Of a stretch of DNA of 64,000 nucleotides, positions 8,865 to 17,418 are shown piece after piece. The notes below the pieces were generated by a model, which did not search any database, had not been told where the DNA came from, and saw nothing but the letters and a program-made list of their open reading frames with translations. Each line of letters opens with the position of its first letter. The stretch's first letter is position 1. Where the stretch lies: contig OZ260072.1 in assembly GCA_965284315.1 (NCBI GenBank), positions 2,604,001 to 2,668,000 of the forward strand, in the 5' to 3' direction. Origin of the DNA: PCRC01 sp017848435. GTDB taxonomy: Bacteria; Pseudomonadota; Gammaproteobacteria; Burkholderiales; Burkholderiaceae_C. Made by a program: the position numbers and the translations under genes.

Positions 8865-9500
8865 ATGATTTTTGGTTCTAAATCTTTCGGTTCCCAATCG
8901 CAGGACATTCAAGGCCTCGGCATGGTGCCGATGGTGATTGAGCAGTCCGGGCGCGGCGAGCGGTCGTACGACATTTACTCGCGCCTGCTGAAGGAGCGCG
9001 TCATTTTTCTGGTTGGCCCAGTCAACGACCAGACGGCCAACCTGGTGGTGGCCCAATTGTTGTTTCTTGAGAGCGAAAATGCCGATAAGGACATTTCGTT
9101 CTACATCAACTCGCCTGGTGGCTCGGTCACGGCCGGCATGGCGATTTACGACACCATGCAGTTCATCAAGCCCGAGGTGTCCACCCTGTGTGTCGGCATG
9201 GCCGCCAGCATGGGGGCGTTTTTGCTGTCTGCTGGGGCCAAGGGCAAGCGGTTTTCGCTGCCGAACTCACGGGTGATGATTCACCAGCCGTCCGGTGGGG
9301 CGCAAGGTCAGGCCACCGACATTGAAATCCACGCCCGCGACATTCTGAAAACCCGCGACCAACTCAACCGAATCCTGGCGGCCAACACCGGGCAACCAGT
9401 CGAAAAAATCGAGCGCGACACGGAACGTGATTACTTCATGTTCGCCGACGAAGCCCGAGACTACGGCATTATTGACAAAGTTCTCGACAAACGGCCCTGA
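8865..9500 (+). CDS. clpP: ATP-dependent Clp protease proteolytic subunit ClpP
   Basis: ClpP forms the 14-subunit serine protease chamber that works with ClpX or ClpA. The protein has 211 aa from the ATG at 8865, chosen because GGAG lies just upstream and the next residues match the usual short N-terminal region. The catalytic Ser115 sits in GMAASMGAFLL and His140 in MIHQPSGG. The oligomer interface segment RERVIFLVG-type motif is seen as ERVIFLVGPVND. The gene follows the tig terminator and precedes clpX by about 100 bases with no obvious terminator between, so clpP and clpX are probably one unit. Confidence 0.96.
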   Translation: MIFGSKSFGSQSQDIQGLGMVPMVIEQSGRGERSYDIYSRLLKERVIFLVGPVNDQTANLVVAQLLFLESENADKDISFYINSPGGSVTAGMAIYDTMQFIKPEVSTLCVGMAASMGAFLLSAGAKGKRFSLPNSRVMIHQPSGGAQGQATDIEIHARDILKTRDQLNRILAANTGQPVEKIERDTERDYFMFADEARDYGIIDKVLDKRP

Positions 9501-9602
9501 CTGCGGTTGTCGCGTACCGGTTAACACAGGACGCGACACCGACTCCGGGCGGTTGCGGGGATTTGGTTATCATTGATCAACACGGTAACAAGGCATTCCC
9601 AC

Positions 9603-10868
9603 ATGGCCGAAAAAAAAGGCGCCACCCCTGAAAAAACGCTCTACTGCTCGTTTTGCGGCAAGAGCCAGCATGAGGTAAAAAAACTCATTGCCGGGCCTTC
9701 GGTCTTCATTTGCGACGAATGCATCGACCTGTGCAACGACATCATCCGCGACGAATTGCCCGCGCTGGAGTCGGTGGGTGATTCACGCAGCGAGTTGCCC
9801 ACGCCGTCGGTCATCAAAGCCAACCTCGACAACTACGTGATTGGTCAGGAACATGCCAAGCGGCTTCTGTCGGTGGCGGTGTACAACCATTACAAACGTC
9901 TGAACCACAAAGACAAGGCCAAAAAAGACGAGGTTGAGCTCAGCAAAAGCAACATCCTGCTGATTGGACCCACCGGTTCCGGCAAAACTTTGCTGGCGCA
10001 AACACTGGCCCGGATGCTCAATGTGCCTTTCGTGATGGCTGACGCCACGACATTGACCGAGGCTGGTTACGTGGGGGAAGACGTCGAGAACATCATCCAG
10101 AAACTGCTGCAAAGCTGCAATTACGAGGTGGAGCGGGCGCAGCGTGGCATTGTCTACATCGATGAAATCGACAAAATTTCCCGTAAATCAGACAACCCCT
10201 CCATTACGCGCGATGTGTCGGGCGAAGGTGTTCAGCAGGCGCTGCTCAAGCTGATCGAAGGCACCATGGCCAGCGTGCCGCCCCAGGGCGGCCGCAAACA
10301 CCCAAACCAAGACTTTCTGCAGATCGACACCACCAACATTTTGTTCATTTGTGGCGGTGCGTTCGCCGGCATTGAGAAAGTGATCGAAGGACGCACCGAA
10401 GCTTCTGGCATTGGTTTTGGTGCTGCGGTGAAAAGCAAGAAGGAGCGCAGCCTGACGGAGATGTTCAAGGATGTTGAACCGGAAGACCTGATCAAGTTCG
10501 GACTCATCCCCGAACTGGTTGGGCGCATGCCGGTGGTGGCATCGCTGGCCGAACTGACCGAGGACGCTCTGGTGCAAATCCTGACTGAGCCAAAGAATGC
10601 GCTGGTGAAACAGTACGGCAAGCTGCTGGCCATGGAAGGCGTGGATCTGGAAATCCGTCCCGCTGCTTTGCGGGCAGTGGCGCGCAAGGCACTGGCCCGC
10701 AAGACCGGTGCGCGTGGTTTGCGCTCGATCCTCGAGCACGCACTGATGGACACCATGTACGAGTTGCCCAATTCGGCCAACGTCGACAAGGTGGTGGTGG
10801 ACGAGTCCACCATCGAAGAAAACAAGCCGCCGTTGCTGGTATACCGTGAAGCGGCTAAAAAAGCCTAG
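9603..10868 (+). CDS. clpX: ATP-dependent Clp protease ATP-binding subunit ClpX
   Basis: ClpX is the AAA+ unfoldase that recognises substrates, including SsrA-tagged proteins, and feeds ClpP. The protein has 421 aa from the ATG at 9603; an upstream in-frame start at 9573 is possible but not conserved. The N-terminal zinc-binding domain shows LYCSFCGKS and FICDECIDLC. The AAA+ module has Walker A GPTGSGKTLL (about residue 122) and Walker B IVYIDEIDKI, and the ClpP-docking loop appears as SGIGFGAAV. The length is normal for the family. The 102-base gap after clpP shows no terminator. Confidence 0.97.
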   Translation: MAEKKGATPEKTLYCSFCGKSQHEVKKLIAGPSVFICDECIDLCNDIIRDELPALESVGDSRSELPTPSVIKANLDNYVIGQEHAKRLLSVAVYNHYKRLNHKDKAKKDEVELSKSNILLIGPTGSGKTLLAQTLARMLNVPFVMADATTLTEAGYVGEDVENIIQKLLQSCNYEVERAQRGIVYIDEIDKISRKSDNPSITRDVSGEGVQQALLKLIEGTMASVPPQGGRKHPNQDFLQIDTTNILFICGGAFAGIEKVIEGRTEASGIGFGAAVKSKKERSLTEMFKDVEPEDLIKFGLIPELVGRMPVVASLAELTEDALVQILTEPKNALVKQYGKLLAMEGVDLEIRPAALRAVARKALARKTGARGLRSILEHALMDTMYELPNSANVDKVVVDESTIEENKPPLLVYREAAKKA

Positions 10869-10923
10869 TTTTCACTGGTTCTGCGCCAGGGCGCTGTGGT
10901 CAGATGTGCGGCTGTGAGCTAGG

Positions 10924-10950
10924 CTTGCAATCCCGTATTTGACCCCCAAC
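10924..10950 (+). promoter_or_regulatory. Sigma-32-like promoter candidate for lon
   Basis: CTTGCAA at 10924-10930 and CCCCCAAC at 10943-10950 are spaced by 12 bases, close to the heat-shock pattern CTTGAAA with CCCCATNT. lon is a heat-shock gene in many Proteobacteria. The -10 half is only a partial match, so this stays a candidate. Confidence 0.4.
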
Positions 10951-10976
10951 ATCATTTGCAACGTTAAAGGTAAAAA

Positions 10977-13400
10977 ATGTCTGGCCATACACCGTTGCCT
11001 CCCTCTCCGATTGAGTTGCCGCTGCTGCCATTGCGCGACGTGGTGGTGTTCCCCCACATGGTGATTCCGTTGTTTGTGGGGCGCCCCAAGAGCATCAAGG
11101 CGCTGGAGTCGGCCATGGAAGCCGACCGCAAGATCATGCTGGTGGCCCAGAAAGCCGCTGCCAAGGACGAACCCGAAGTCTCCGACATGTTCGAAGTCGG
11201 TTGCATTTCAACCATTCTCCAATTGCTGAAATTGCCGGATGGAACTGTCAAGGTGCTGGTGGAGGGCCAGCAGCGGGCCGCCGTGAACCGCATCGAAGAC
11301 GGTGAACTGCATTTCACCGCCAATGTGTTGCCGGTAGACCCCGAACTTGAGGCGGCTGGCAAAGGCAGTGAGGTGGAAGCCCTTCGCCGTGCGGTGATGC
11401 AGCAGTTTGACCAGTACGTCAAACTGAACAAGAAGATTCCGCCAGAAATCCTGACCTCCATTTCCAGCATTGATGATCCAGGCCGCTTGGCCGACACCAT
11501 TGCGGCGCACTTGCCACTCAAACTCGACAACAAGCAGGCTGTGCTGGAGTTGTCGGACGTGCGTGCCCGTCTGGAAAACCTGTTTGGCCAGCTTGAACGC
11601 GAAGTCGACATCCTCAATGTCGACAAGAAAATCCGCGGTCGCGTGAAGCGCCAGATGGAAAAAAACCAGCGCGATTTTTACCTGAACGAGCAGGTCAAGG
11701 CGATCCAGAAAGAACTGGGCGAAGGAGAAGAGGGCGCCGACATCGAGGAGATCGAGAAAAAGATCAAGCTCGCCAAGATGCCGAAAGATGCGCTGAAAAA
11801 GGCCGAGGGCGAGTTGAAGAAACTCAAGCTGATGTCACCGATGTCGGCCGAAGCCACCGTGGTGCGGAATTACATTGACGTGCTGACCGGTTTGCCCTGG
11901 GGCAAGAAGACCAAGATCAAGCACGATCTGGCCAATGCCGAGAACGTGCTGAACGAAGACCACTATGGTCTGGAGAAGGTCAAGGACCGCATCGTCGAAT
12001 ACCTTGCGGTCCAGCAGCGTGTGGACAAGGTCAAGGCGCCTATTTTGTGCCTGGTGGGTCCACCCGGTGTGGGCAAGACCTCGCTGGGACAGTCGATCGC
12101 CAAGGCCACGGGCCGCAAATATGTACGCATGGCGCTGGGAGGCATGCGCGACGAGGCGGAGATCCGTGGCCACCGCCGGACATACATCGGCGCGATGCCG
12201 GGCAAGGTGTTGCAAAGCCTGACCAAGGTCGGCACGCGCAACCCGTTGTTCCTGCTGGACGAAATCGACAAGCTGGGTACCGATTTCAGGGGTGATCCGT
12301 CCAGCGCGTTGCTGGAGGTGCTTGACCCCGAGCAGAACCATACCTTTGGAGACCATTACGTCGAGGTCGATTTTGACTTGAGCGACGTGATGTTCGTGGC
12401 AACGTCCAACTCGATGAACATCCCGCCAGCGTTGCTAGACCGGATGGAGGTGATCCGGCTGGCGGGTTACACGGAGGACGAGAAGACCAACATCGCCATC
12501 AAGTACCTGTTGCCGAAGCAACTGAAGAACAATGGCGTCAAAGACGGTGAGCTGGAAGTGACCGAAGGCGCGATCCGTGACATCGTGCGCTACTACACCC
12601 GCGAAGCGGGTGTGCGTTCGCTGGAGCGCGAACTCTCCAAGGTTTGCCGCAAGGTGATCAAGGGCTTGCAGCTCAAAAAAATGACACCCAAGGTCATTGT
12701 TGACGGCGAGAACCTGAATGATTTTCTGGGTGTGCGGAAATTCAACTACGGCCGCGCTGAGCAACAGAACCAGGTTGGCCAGGTGGTTGGTTTGGCCTGG
12801 ACGCAGGTGGGCGGTGACTTGCTGACGATTGAGGCCGTGACCATGCCTGGCAAGGGCGTCATCACCCGCACCGGCTCACTCGGCGACGTGATGAAGGAAT
12901 CGGTGGAGGCCGCCCGCACCGTGGTGCGCAGCCGCGCACGCCGGCTTGGGATCAAGGATGAGTTGTTTGAGAAGCGCGACATCCACATCCACGTACCCGA
13001 TGGCGCCACCCCCAAGGACGGCCCGAGTGCCGGTGCCGCGATGACGACGGCCTTCGTGTCGGCGTTGACCGGCATTCCGGTGCGCAGCGATGTGGCCATG
13101 ACCGGTGAGATCACGCTGCGGGGTGAAGTGACCGCCATTGGTGGTTTGAAGGAGAAGCTTCTGGCCGCGTTGCGCGGCGGCATCAAGACCGTGTTGATCC
13201 CGGAGGAAAATGCCAAAGACCTGCAGGAGATCCCCGAGAACGTGAAGAATGGCCTTGAGATCGTGCCAGTCAAATGGATCGACCAAGTGCTTGAAATCGC
13301 ACTCGAAAAAATGCCCGTGGCTTTGCCTGAAGACGAGGCCCCTGTGGTGGTTGCTGCGGCGGTGCCGCCAGTCGAGAGCGCGGGTTCAATCAAGCACTGA
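10977..13400 (+). CDS. lon: ATP-dependent protease Lon
   Basis: Lon is a homo-oligomeric AAA+ serine protease that degrades misfolded and short-lived regulatory proteins. The 807-aa protein has the LON substrate-binding domain (about 10-205), a coiled-coil region, and the AAA+ module with Walker A GPPGVGKTSL (about residue 361) and Walker B LFLLDEIDKL. The C-terminal protease domain has its catalytic Ser in KDGPSAGAAM and Lys in GGLKEKLLAA. The tail after residue 780 is Ala/Val/Pro-rich. AAAGG precedes the ATG. It follows clpX after 108 bases and probably has its own heat-responsive promoter. Confidence 0.97.
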   Translation: MSGHTPLPPSPIELPLLPLRDVVVFPHMVIPLFVGRPKSIKALESAMEADRKIMLVAQKAAAKDEPEVSDMFEVGCISTILQLLKLPDGTVKVLVEGQQRAAVNRIEDGELHFTANVLPVDPELEAAGKGSEVEALRRAVMQQFDQYVKLNKKIPPEILTSISSIDDPGRLADTIAAHLPLKLDNKQAVLELSDVRARLENLFGQLEREVDILNVDKKIRGRVKRQMEKNQRDFYLNEQVKAIQKELGEGEEGADIEEIEKKIKLAKMPKDALKKAEGELKKLKLMSPMSAEATVVRNYIDVLTGLPWGKKTKIKHDLANAENVLNEDHYGLEKVKDRIVEYLAVQQRVDKVKAPILCLVGPPGVGKTSLGQSIAKATGRKYVRMALGGMRDEAEIRGHRRTYIGAMPGKVLQSLTKVGTRNPLFLLDEIDKLGTDFRGDPSSALLEVLDPEQNHTFGDHYVEVDFDLSDVMFVATSNSMNIPPALLDRMEVIRLAGYTEDEKTNIAIKYLLPKQLKNNGVKDGELEVTEGAIRDIVRYYTREAGVRSLERELSKVCRKVIKGLQLKKMTPKVIVDGENLNDFLGVRKFNYGRAEQQNQVGQVVGLAWTQVGGDLLTIEAVTMPGKGVITRTGSLGDVMKESVEAARTVVRSRARRLGIKDELFEKRDIHIHVPDGATPKDGPSAGAAMTTAFVSALTGIPVRSDVAMTGEITLRGEVTAIGGLKEKLLAALRGGIKTVLIPEENAKDLQEIPENVKNGLEIVPVKWIDQVLEIALEKMPVALPEDEAPVVVAAAVPPVESAGSIKH

Positions 13401-13448
13401 GATTGTTGAAAAAACACCGGCAGCCTCTCCAGCGGTTTAAAATAGCGC

Positions 13449-13454
13449 TATAAT
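13449..13454 (+). promoter_or_regulatory. -10 box for the tRNA-Gly transcript
   Basis: A perfect TATAAT lies 16 bases before the mature tRNA-Gly 5' end, the spacing expected for a short tRNA leader. No good -35 hexamer is visible 16-18 bases upstream, which is acceptable for a strong -10 but lowers certainty. Confidence 0.5.
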
Positions 13455-13469
13455 TTGAGGCTGCAATAT

Positions 13470-13545
13470 GCGGGAGTAGCTCAGTTGGTAGAGCGCAACC
13501 TTGCCAAGGTTGAGGTCGAGAGTTCGAGACTCTTCTCCCGCTCCA
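13470..13545 (+). tRNA. tRNA-Gly(GCC)
   Basis: The 76-base cloverleaf has acceptor stem GCGGGAG/CTCCCGC, anticodon stem CAACC/GGTTG with loop TTGCCAA (anticodon GCC), T-loop TTCGAGA, and an encoded CCA end. It lies 69 bases after lon, behind a TATAAT box. Confidence 0.96.
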
Positions 13546-13549
13546 ATTC

Positions 13550-13582
13550 AAAGGGCAGCATGGCAACATGCTGTCCTTTTTT
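13550..13582 (+). terminator. Intrinsic terminator after tRNA-Gly
   Basis: AAAGGGCAGCATG (13550-13562) pairs with CATGCTGTCCTTT (13567-13579) around a GCAA tetraloop, with one G-T wobble, and runs into a T-tract. It would separate tRNA-Gly from tRNA-Cys unless read through. Confidence 0.72.
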
Positions 13583-13623
13583 ATTGAAACCATTGGCCAT
13601 GTGAGTGGCGGGTTTCAAACCAC

Positions 13624-13697
13624 GGCGCGGTAGCAAAGCGGTTATGCACCGGATTGCAAATCCGGCTAGGGCGGTTCGATTCCGCCCCGCGCCTCCA
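13624..13697 (+). tRNA. tRNA-Cys(GCA)
   Basis: The 74-base tRNA has acceptor stem GGCGCGG/CCGCGCC, anticodon stem CCGGA/TCCGG with anticodon GCA, T-loop TTCGATT, and an encoded CCA. It follows tRNA-Gly in the order also known from the E. coli glyW-cysT-leuZ operon. A CAGCCC/GGGCTG hairpin at 13725-13741 follows without a T-run. Confidence 0.96.
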
Positions 13698-13757
13698 GTT
13701 TTCCTCCACTCTGTTTTCACTATCCAGCCCATGCCGGGCTGCGGATGAGGGGCGGTG

Positions 13758-14882
13758 ATGAAAGCTTGGCTACGCCAGTGGCTGCTGGTGCTGAAATCGT
13801 GGTTCGTTGCATGGCTCAAGTTGGTGTTGTGGCCATGGCGGTGGTGGATCGCCGGGCGGCGTCGAACTGACAATGCGCCAGAGGCTGTGCCGACAGCGGC
13901 GCCTGCAGCCCCAACCAAACCTCGCCGAGGCGTTGCGCGCGCCAAGCTCGTCCCAGCAGCGAAGACGCGAACCAAACCCAAGACCCGCCAACGGCGCCCA
14001 CCCGTCTTTGCCACGGGCACGTACCACCATGCCACCGGGCAGCGCGACTACAAACTCTATGGCGCTCCTGTAGCCGGCGCCGATCCGGTGCCGCTGGTGG
14101 TGATGTTGCATGGCTGCAAGCAGTCGCCCGATGATTTTGCGCTGGGCACCCGGATGAACCAGCATGCCGAGGCGCGTGGCTGCATGGTGCTGTACCCGGC
14201 GCAGTCGCGGCTGGCCAATGGCTACGGTTGCTGGAACTGGTTCAACCCGCACAACCAGGCGCGCGAAGGGGGCGAGACCGCGCTGTTGGCGGGCATGGTC
14301 CGCCATGTCATGGCAAGCCACCCGGTGGACCCTGAGCGGGTGGTGGTGATGGGGCTCTCGGCGGGGGCGGCAATGGCTGTCAACCTTGCATGTGCTTATC
14401 CGGAACTGGTGCGGGGGGTGGGTGTTCATTCCGGCCTGCCGTTCGGTGCTGCACAGGGGGCCATGGCGGCCATGAAAGCCATGAAGCAGGGGGCGCCTTT
14501 TGCGGGCCATTGGCCTGCCCGCAGCGTTGCTGTTCCGGTGGTGATTTTCCATGGTGACCGTGACGAAGTGGTTCACCCGGTCAACGCGATGCAGCTGGTT
14601 GCCCAACTCACGGGCACGGTGTGGGCAGACGGTGCGGGCGTGGATGCAGAAGCCGCCATGCCAGTGCCTGCGCAGGCTGAAACAGTACCAGCAGGCGCAG
14701 TGCGTGGCTACACGCGCCATGTCTACCGTGGTGCGGACGGCCAGACCGTGCACGAGTACTGGCTGGTGCACGGGGCTGGGCATGCGTGGTCGGGGGGCGA
14801 TGTTGCGGGCAGCTACACCGAAGGCGATGGTCCGGATGCCACCCGCGAGATGTTGCGTTTCTTGCTGGGTCCCATGAACTGA
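13758..14882 (+). CDS. PHB depolymerase-family esterase (LpqC/feruloyl esterase type)
   Basis: Alpha/beta-hydrolase of 374 aa related to the poly(3-hydroxybutyrate) depolymerase/feruloyl esterase family. The catalytic Ser is in the lipase box GLSAGAAM, the Asp probably in FHGDRDEVVHP, and the His in GAGHAWSGG; the family segment VVMLHGCKQSPDDFA near residue 117 is clear. The N-terminus (about 1-35) is very rich in Trp, Leu and Arg and may associate with the membrane, but it is not a standard cleavable signal; an Arg/Lys/Pro-rich linker follows. The ATG at 13758 is preferred over the adjacent GTG. The gene sits between tRNA-Cys and tRNA-Leu. Substrate could be a short-chain polyester or an aromatic ester. 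Confidence 0.85.
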   Translation: MKAWLRQWLLVLKSWFVAWLKLVLWPWRWWIAGRRRTDNAPEAVPTAAPAAPTKPRRGVARAKLVPAAKTRTKPKTRQRRPPVFATGTYHHATGQRDYKLYGAPVAGADPVPLVVMLHGCKQSPDDFALGTRMNQHAEARGCMVLYPAQSRLANGYGCWNWFNPHNQAREGGETALLAGMVRHVMASHPVDPERVVVMGLSAGAAMAVNLACAYPELVRGVGVHSGLPFGAAQGAMAAMKAMKQGAPFAGHWPARSVAVPVVIFHGDRDEVVHPVNAMQLVAQLTGTVWADGAGVDAEAAMPVPAQAETVPAGAVRGYTRHVYRGADGQTVHEYWLVHGAGHAWSGGDVAGSYTEGDGPDATREMLRFLLGPMN

Positions 14883-15117
14883 GGCGTGGCGCGACGGGCG
14901 TGTCGTCTGTGTCCTACAGGGGTTTCTAGCCGAGACTGACAGCCCACGTGTCTGGGGTTGCGTAGAGTCTGGTTTTGGCAACAGTGCCAGTATTCAATGA
15001 ACCCAATAACCAGAGACACCCCACGACCGATGCACCATTCCCTGGCCAGAACCGAAACCAACGGCGACCGCAAATGCTGGGGGGAGCGCCGTGTCGTCGA
15101 GCCTATCAGGACACCCC

Positions 15118-15348
15118 ATGACCACCATCAACTCTTTCACAGTCGGAAAGTTCATCGTGACACCGATGGCGCAGGCCATGCACAACGGCGAGTGGCTCAG
15201 CAAGGCGAGCATCGCAGAAGTTGACCGCGACGCGGTGGACGAAGACATCCACACCTTTGACATGCCTTCGGTCAGCGAGGCCAACGCGATGATTTACGCC
15301 GAAGAAGAGGGCCGCAAGAAGGCGATGGCCATGGCGGCCAAAGGCTGA
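15118..15348 (+). CDS. Hypothetical small protein, 76 aa
   Basis: No known family is recognised. The predicted protein is short and soluble, starts MTTINSFTVGKFIV, has an acidic middle (EVDRDAVDEDIHTFD) and ends in an Ala/Met/Lys-rich helix. AGGA lies about nine bases before the ATG. It is preceded by 235 bases without a gene (14883-15117), in which no clear promoter or terminator is seen, and is followed 79 bases later by tRNA-Leu. Coding status rests on the start context and clean frame only, so moderate confidence. Confidence 0.55.
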   Translation: MTTINSFTVGKFIVTPMAQAMHNGEWLSKASIAEVDRDAVDEDIHTFDMPSVSEANAMIYAEEEGRKKAMAMAAKG

Positions 15349-15427
15349 AGCAGGGTTACCTTCGGTCTCGATCAGAACGGCCATGTGCCTGGAAAAGCAT
15401 CGCTTATCATCATGGCCGCGCTTGCAG

Positions 15428-15519
15428 GCCCGAGTGGTGAAATAGGTAGACACATCGGACTTAAAATCCGCCGCTTCCAGAAATGGGGCGTACCGGTTCG
15501 ACCCCGGTCTCGGGCACCA
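15428..15519 (+). tRNA. tRNA-Leu(TAA)
   Basis: The 92-base class II tRNA has acceptor stem GCCCGAG/CTCGGGC, anticodon stem CGGA/TCCG with loop CTTAAAA (anticodon TAA), a long variable arm, T-loop TTCGACC and encoded CCA. In E. coli the same isoacceptor directly follows Gly and Cys tRNAs; here it is about 1.7 kb away. Confidence 0.95.
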
Positions 15520-15570
15520 GAAGCGGCACACATGGCCATGGCATTGCGTGCCGGATTTTGCAGGGCATTT

Positions 15571-16257
15571 CTACTGTTGCAAGGCCGCCTGTCTGGTGCC
15601 AAACATCTCATGCGCAGGTTTGGTTTCAGGCAGCACGTACACCACGCCGTGTTGGCGGCCCAGCAGGGGACCCACCACTGTGTCGTAAAAAGTACCGGGC
15701 ACCACCACACAACCAAGAGAGATGCGGTTGTCGTGCGGCGTGGCCGAAGCCAGGCGTTGCAAGCGTTGTTCCTCATCATGGCCGGGGCGCACGCGGTGGA
15801 TGGCGAGTGCTGCGGCGTAGTCAAACCAGACCACGGGCTCACCGCTCAGGTTGCGGCCAGGCTCCGATAAAAAACGCCCGGCCGGTGTGGTGCGTTCTTG
15901 CAGGCTCAGGCCACTCACCACACGCTGGCCGCTCCCGGGCAGTGCGTGGTCGCCGGGTGCCAGGCCGAGCAGCACCGGCGAGGTGCCTTGCAGATGCCCT
16001 TGGCCGTTGAAGACATGGATGCGGGCGTCTTTTTTGTCCACCAGTGCAAACGGCAGGCCTTGGTGGTTGCCGCTGGCCATGACCCACTGCGCAATGTGCA
16101 GCGCCTCAGTCGAGGCGGGCACCCCGGCAAAGTCGATCTGGCGTGCTGGGCTGGCCATGTCGGCCAACCCGGGTTGTGCCATGGCCGAAGCTGGCCACAA
16201 CAGCGCCGCGAGCACCCACAGGGTGGTGACACCCAATTTGTAACCCATCGTTTGCAT
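15571..16257 (-). CDS. YkuD-like L,D-transpeptidase family protein (copy 1)
   Basis: Probable exported peptidoglycan-modifying enzyme of about 228 aa. A signal peptide is visible near the N-terminus (VTTLWVLAALLWPASAMAQ). The catalytic region carries HRVRPGHDEEQRLQRL followed by DNRISLGCVVVP, a divergent form of the L,D-transpeptidase S-x-GC motif with the catalytic Cys kept. Residues next to the Cys differ from the usual SHGC(I/V)(N/R): Leu replaces His and Val replaces Asn/Arg, so activity is not certain. The start is uncertain; ATG codons at 16257 and 16248 both give a signal peptide, and none has a strong ribosome site. It is a paralogue of the next gene on the same strand. Confidence 0.78.
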   Translation of the reverse strand: MQTMGYKLGVTTLWVLAALLWPASAMAQPGLADMASPARQIDFAGVPASTEALHIAQWVMASGNHQGLPFALVDKKDARIHVFNGQGHLQGTSPVLLGLAPGDHALPGSGQRVVSGLSLQERTTPAGRFLSEPGRNLSGEPVVWFDYAAALAIHRVRPGHDEEQRLQRLASATPHDNRISLGCVVVPGTFYDTVVGPLLGRQHGVVYVLPETKPAHEMFGTRQAALQQ

Positions 16258-16364
16258 TGCGGTTTGGCCTGCTCCAGGCGCGCTCGGTGCGCGGTTGGCG
16301 GCCATGGTAGCAATGGCTTATGGCTTTGGCAAAGCGCTTTACTCAGGGGGGTGGCGCGGCACAT

Positions 16365-16408
16365 GCTGCTATTTTTATAGCAAAGAAATGTTATCCATTG
16401 GGGCTCAG
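16365..16408 (-). repeat. Dispersed palindromic repeat, copy D (partial)
   Basis: TGCTATTTTTATAGCA forms a palindrome, and on the minus strand it is preceded by a GAGCCCCAAT...TTTCTT segment like the other copies at 17877, 33152 and 44081. It lies in the 246-base gap between the two transpeptidase genes. Confidence 0.5.
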
Positions 16409-16503
16409 CGCAGACTTGTTGTTGAGTCTGACGAAAGTCGGGTTGGACGCTGGGTGAAGTCTGTGGCGCGGGCGGCGTGACAAAGTCGCGGTTTTTGTGC
16501 TTG

Positions 16504-17316
16504 TTACAGTGTCTTGGCTGGCCGTGTTGCGCGTTTCCGGGGGTCGTAGGCGTTGGCAAACACTGCGCCAAGTGGTTTGGTTTCCGGCAGGACATACGCC
16601 ACGCCGTAGCGGGCATTGAAGGCGGGTTTCACCGTGTTCTCGTAGAACGCCACGGGAATGTTGATGCAGCCATAGGAGATGCGGTTGTCGTCGGTCTCGG
16701 GCGTGGCGAGCCGCTCCAGCCGGCGCTCAGCGGGGTCGGTGACGCGCACCCGGTGCATTGACACCGCGGCCTCGTAGTCGACCCAGACCACGTCTTCGCC
16801 CAACGCATTGCGACCAGGCTCGGCCATGAAGCGGCCGGCGGCGGTGGTGCGTTCTTCGGGGCGGACATCGTGAATGGGGCGCTTGCCAATGCCCGTGACT
16901 GAGTCATCGCCGCGCGCGGCGCCGATCAGCACCGGGGTGGCGCCATTCAGCTTGGCCTGTGGGTCGAAAACAAAGACCTTGGCGTTTTTCTTGTCGATGA
17001 TGACGAACGAGAGGCCCTGGTTGTCACCGGAATCGGCCACCCAGTGGGCGATCAGGCGCGCATCGTCAGAAGCGCTTTCTCCCGCAAAGTCGGCGAGTCG
17101 AACGCTTTGTTGGCGCAGCGACGTGTCCATCTTCATGCCGAAACCGGCCTGTGTGCCCATCAGGGCCACCCCTGCCGGGGGCAATACCAATGCAAGCGCT
17201 GCAGCGCCCATCAGCAGGCCACGCCGGGCGTCGTGCAGCCAGCCGGCTGTGGCGCCACGCTCGGTGGCTTGGGCGGTTGGGGAGGAGGAGGGGGGCAACG
17301 TACAGGGCGGCGTCAT
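16504..17316 (-). CDS. YkuD-like L,D-transpeptidase family protein (copy 2)
   Basis: The protein has about 270 aa from the ATG at 17316 and is paralogous to the gene at 15571: both share VLPETKP near the C-terminus, an ERTTxAGRF(M/L)(A/S)EPGRN block and a DNRIS-x-GC active-site motif. Here the motif reads DNRISYGCINIP, closer to the classical S-H-G-C-I-N. A hydrophobic helix (GLLMGAAALALVLPPAGVAL) after a polar stretch of about 40 residues suggests a signal anchor. The active Cys is present. The start is uncertain, as no strong ribosome site is seen. The role is probably cross-linking or anchoring in the periplasmic cell wall. Confidence 0.78.
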   Translation of the reverse strand: MTPPCTLPPSSSPTAQATERGATAGWLHDARRGLLMGAAALALVLPPAGVALMGTQAGFGMKMDTSLRQQSVRLADFAGESASDDARLIAHWVADSGDNQGLSFVIIDKKNAKVFVFDPQAKLNGATPVLIGAARGDDSVTGIGKRPIHDVRPEERTTAAGRFMAEPGRNALGEDVVWVDYEAAVSMHRVRVTDPAERRLERLATPETDDNRISYGCINIPVAFYENTVKPAFNARYGVAYVLPETKPLGAVFANAYDPRKRATRPAKTL

Positions 17317-17360
17317 CGGTGAATCCCGAAGCCAGCGGTCAGAAGGGGCCAACACGTGCC

Positions 17361-17406
17361 AAACCCATTCAGGCCCTCCGGTGGTCGGTGGGCCTGAATG
17401 GGTTTT
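17361..17406. terminator. Strong hairpin, probable terminator
   Basis: A perfect 16-bp stem (17361-17376 with 17390-17405, AAACCCATTCAGGCCC and its complement) encloses a 13-base loop. It lies just after the stop of the minus-strand small gene at 17419, so it probably ends that transcript; the T-runs on either side are only three to four bases. Confidence 0.65.
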
Positions 17407-17418
17407 GGCCGTCAGCGC

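Noticed and set aside
13449..13697. Single tRNA-Gly/tRNA-Cys operon as a firm claim
   Set aside because: A good intrinsic terminator lies between the two tRNAs, and no separate promoter for tRNA-Cys is evident, so co-transcription cannot be decided by eye.
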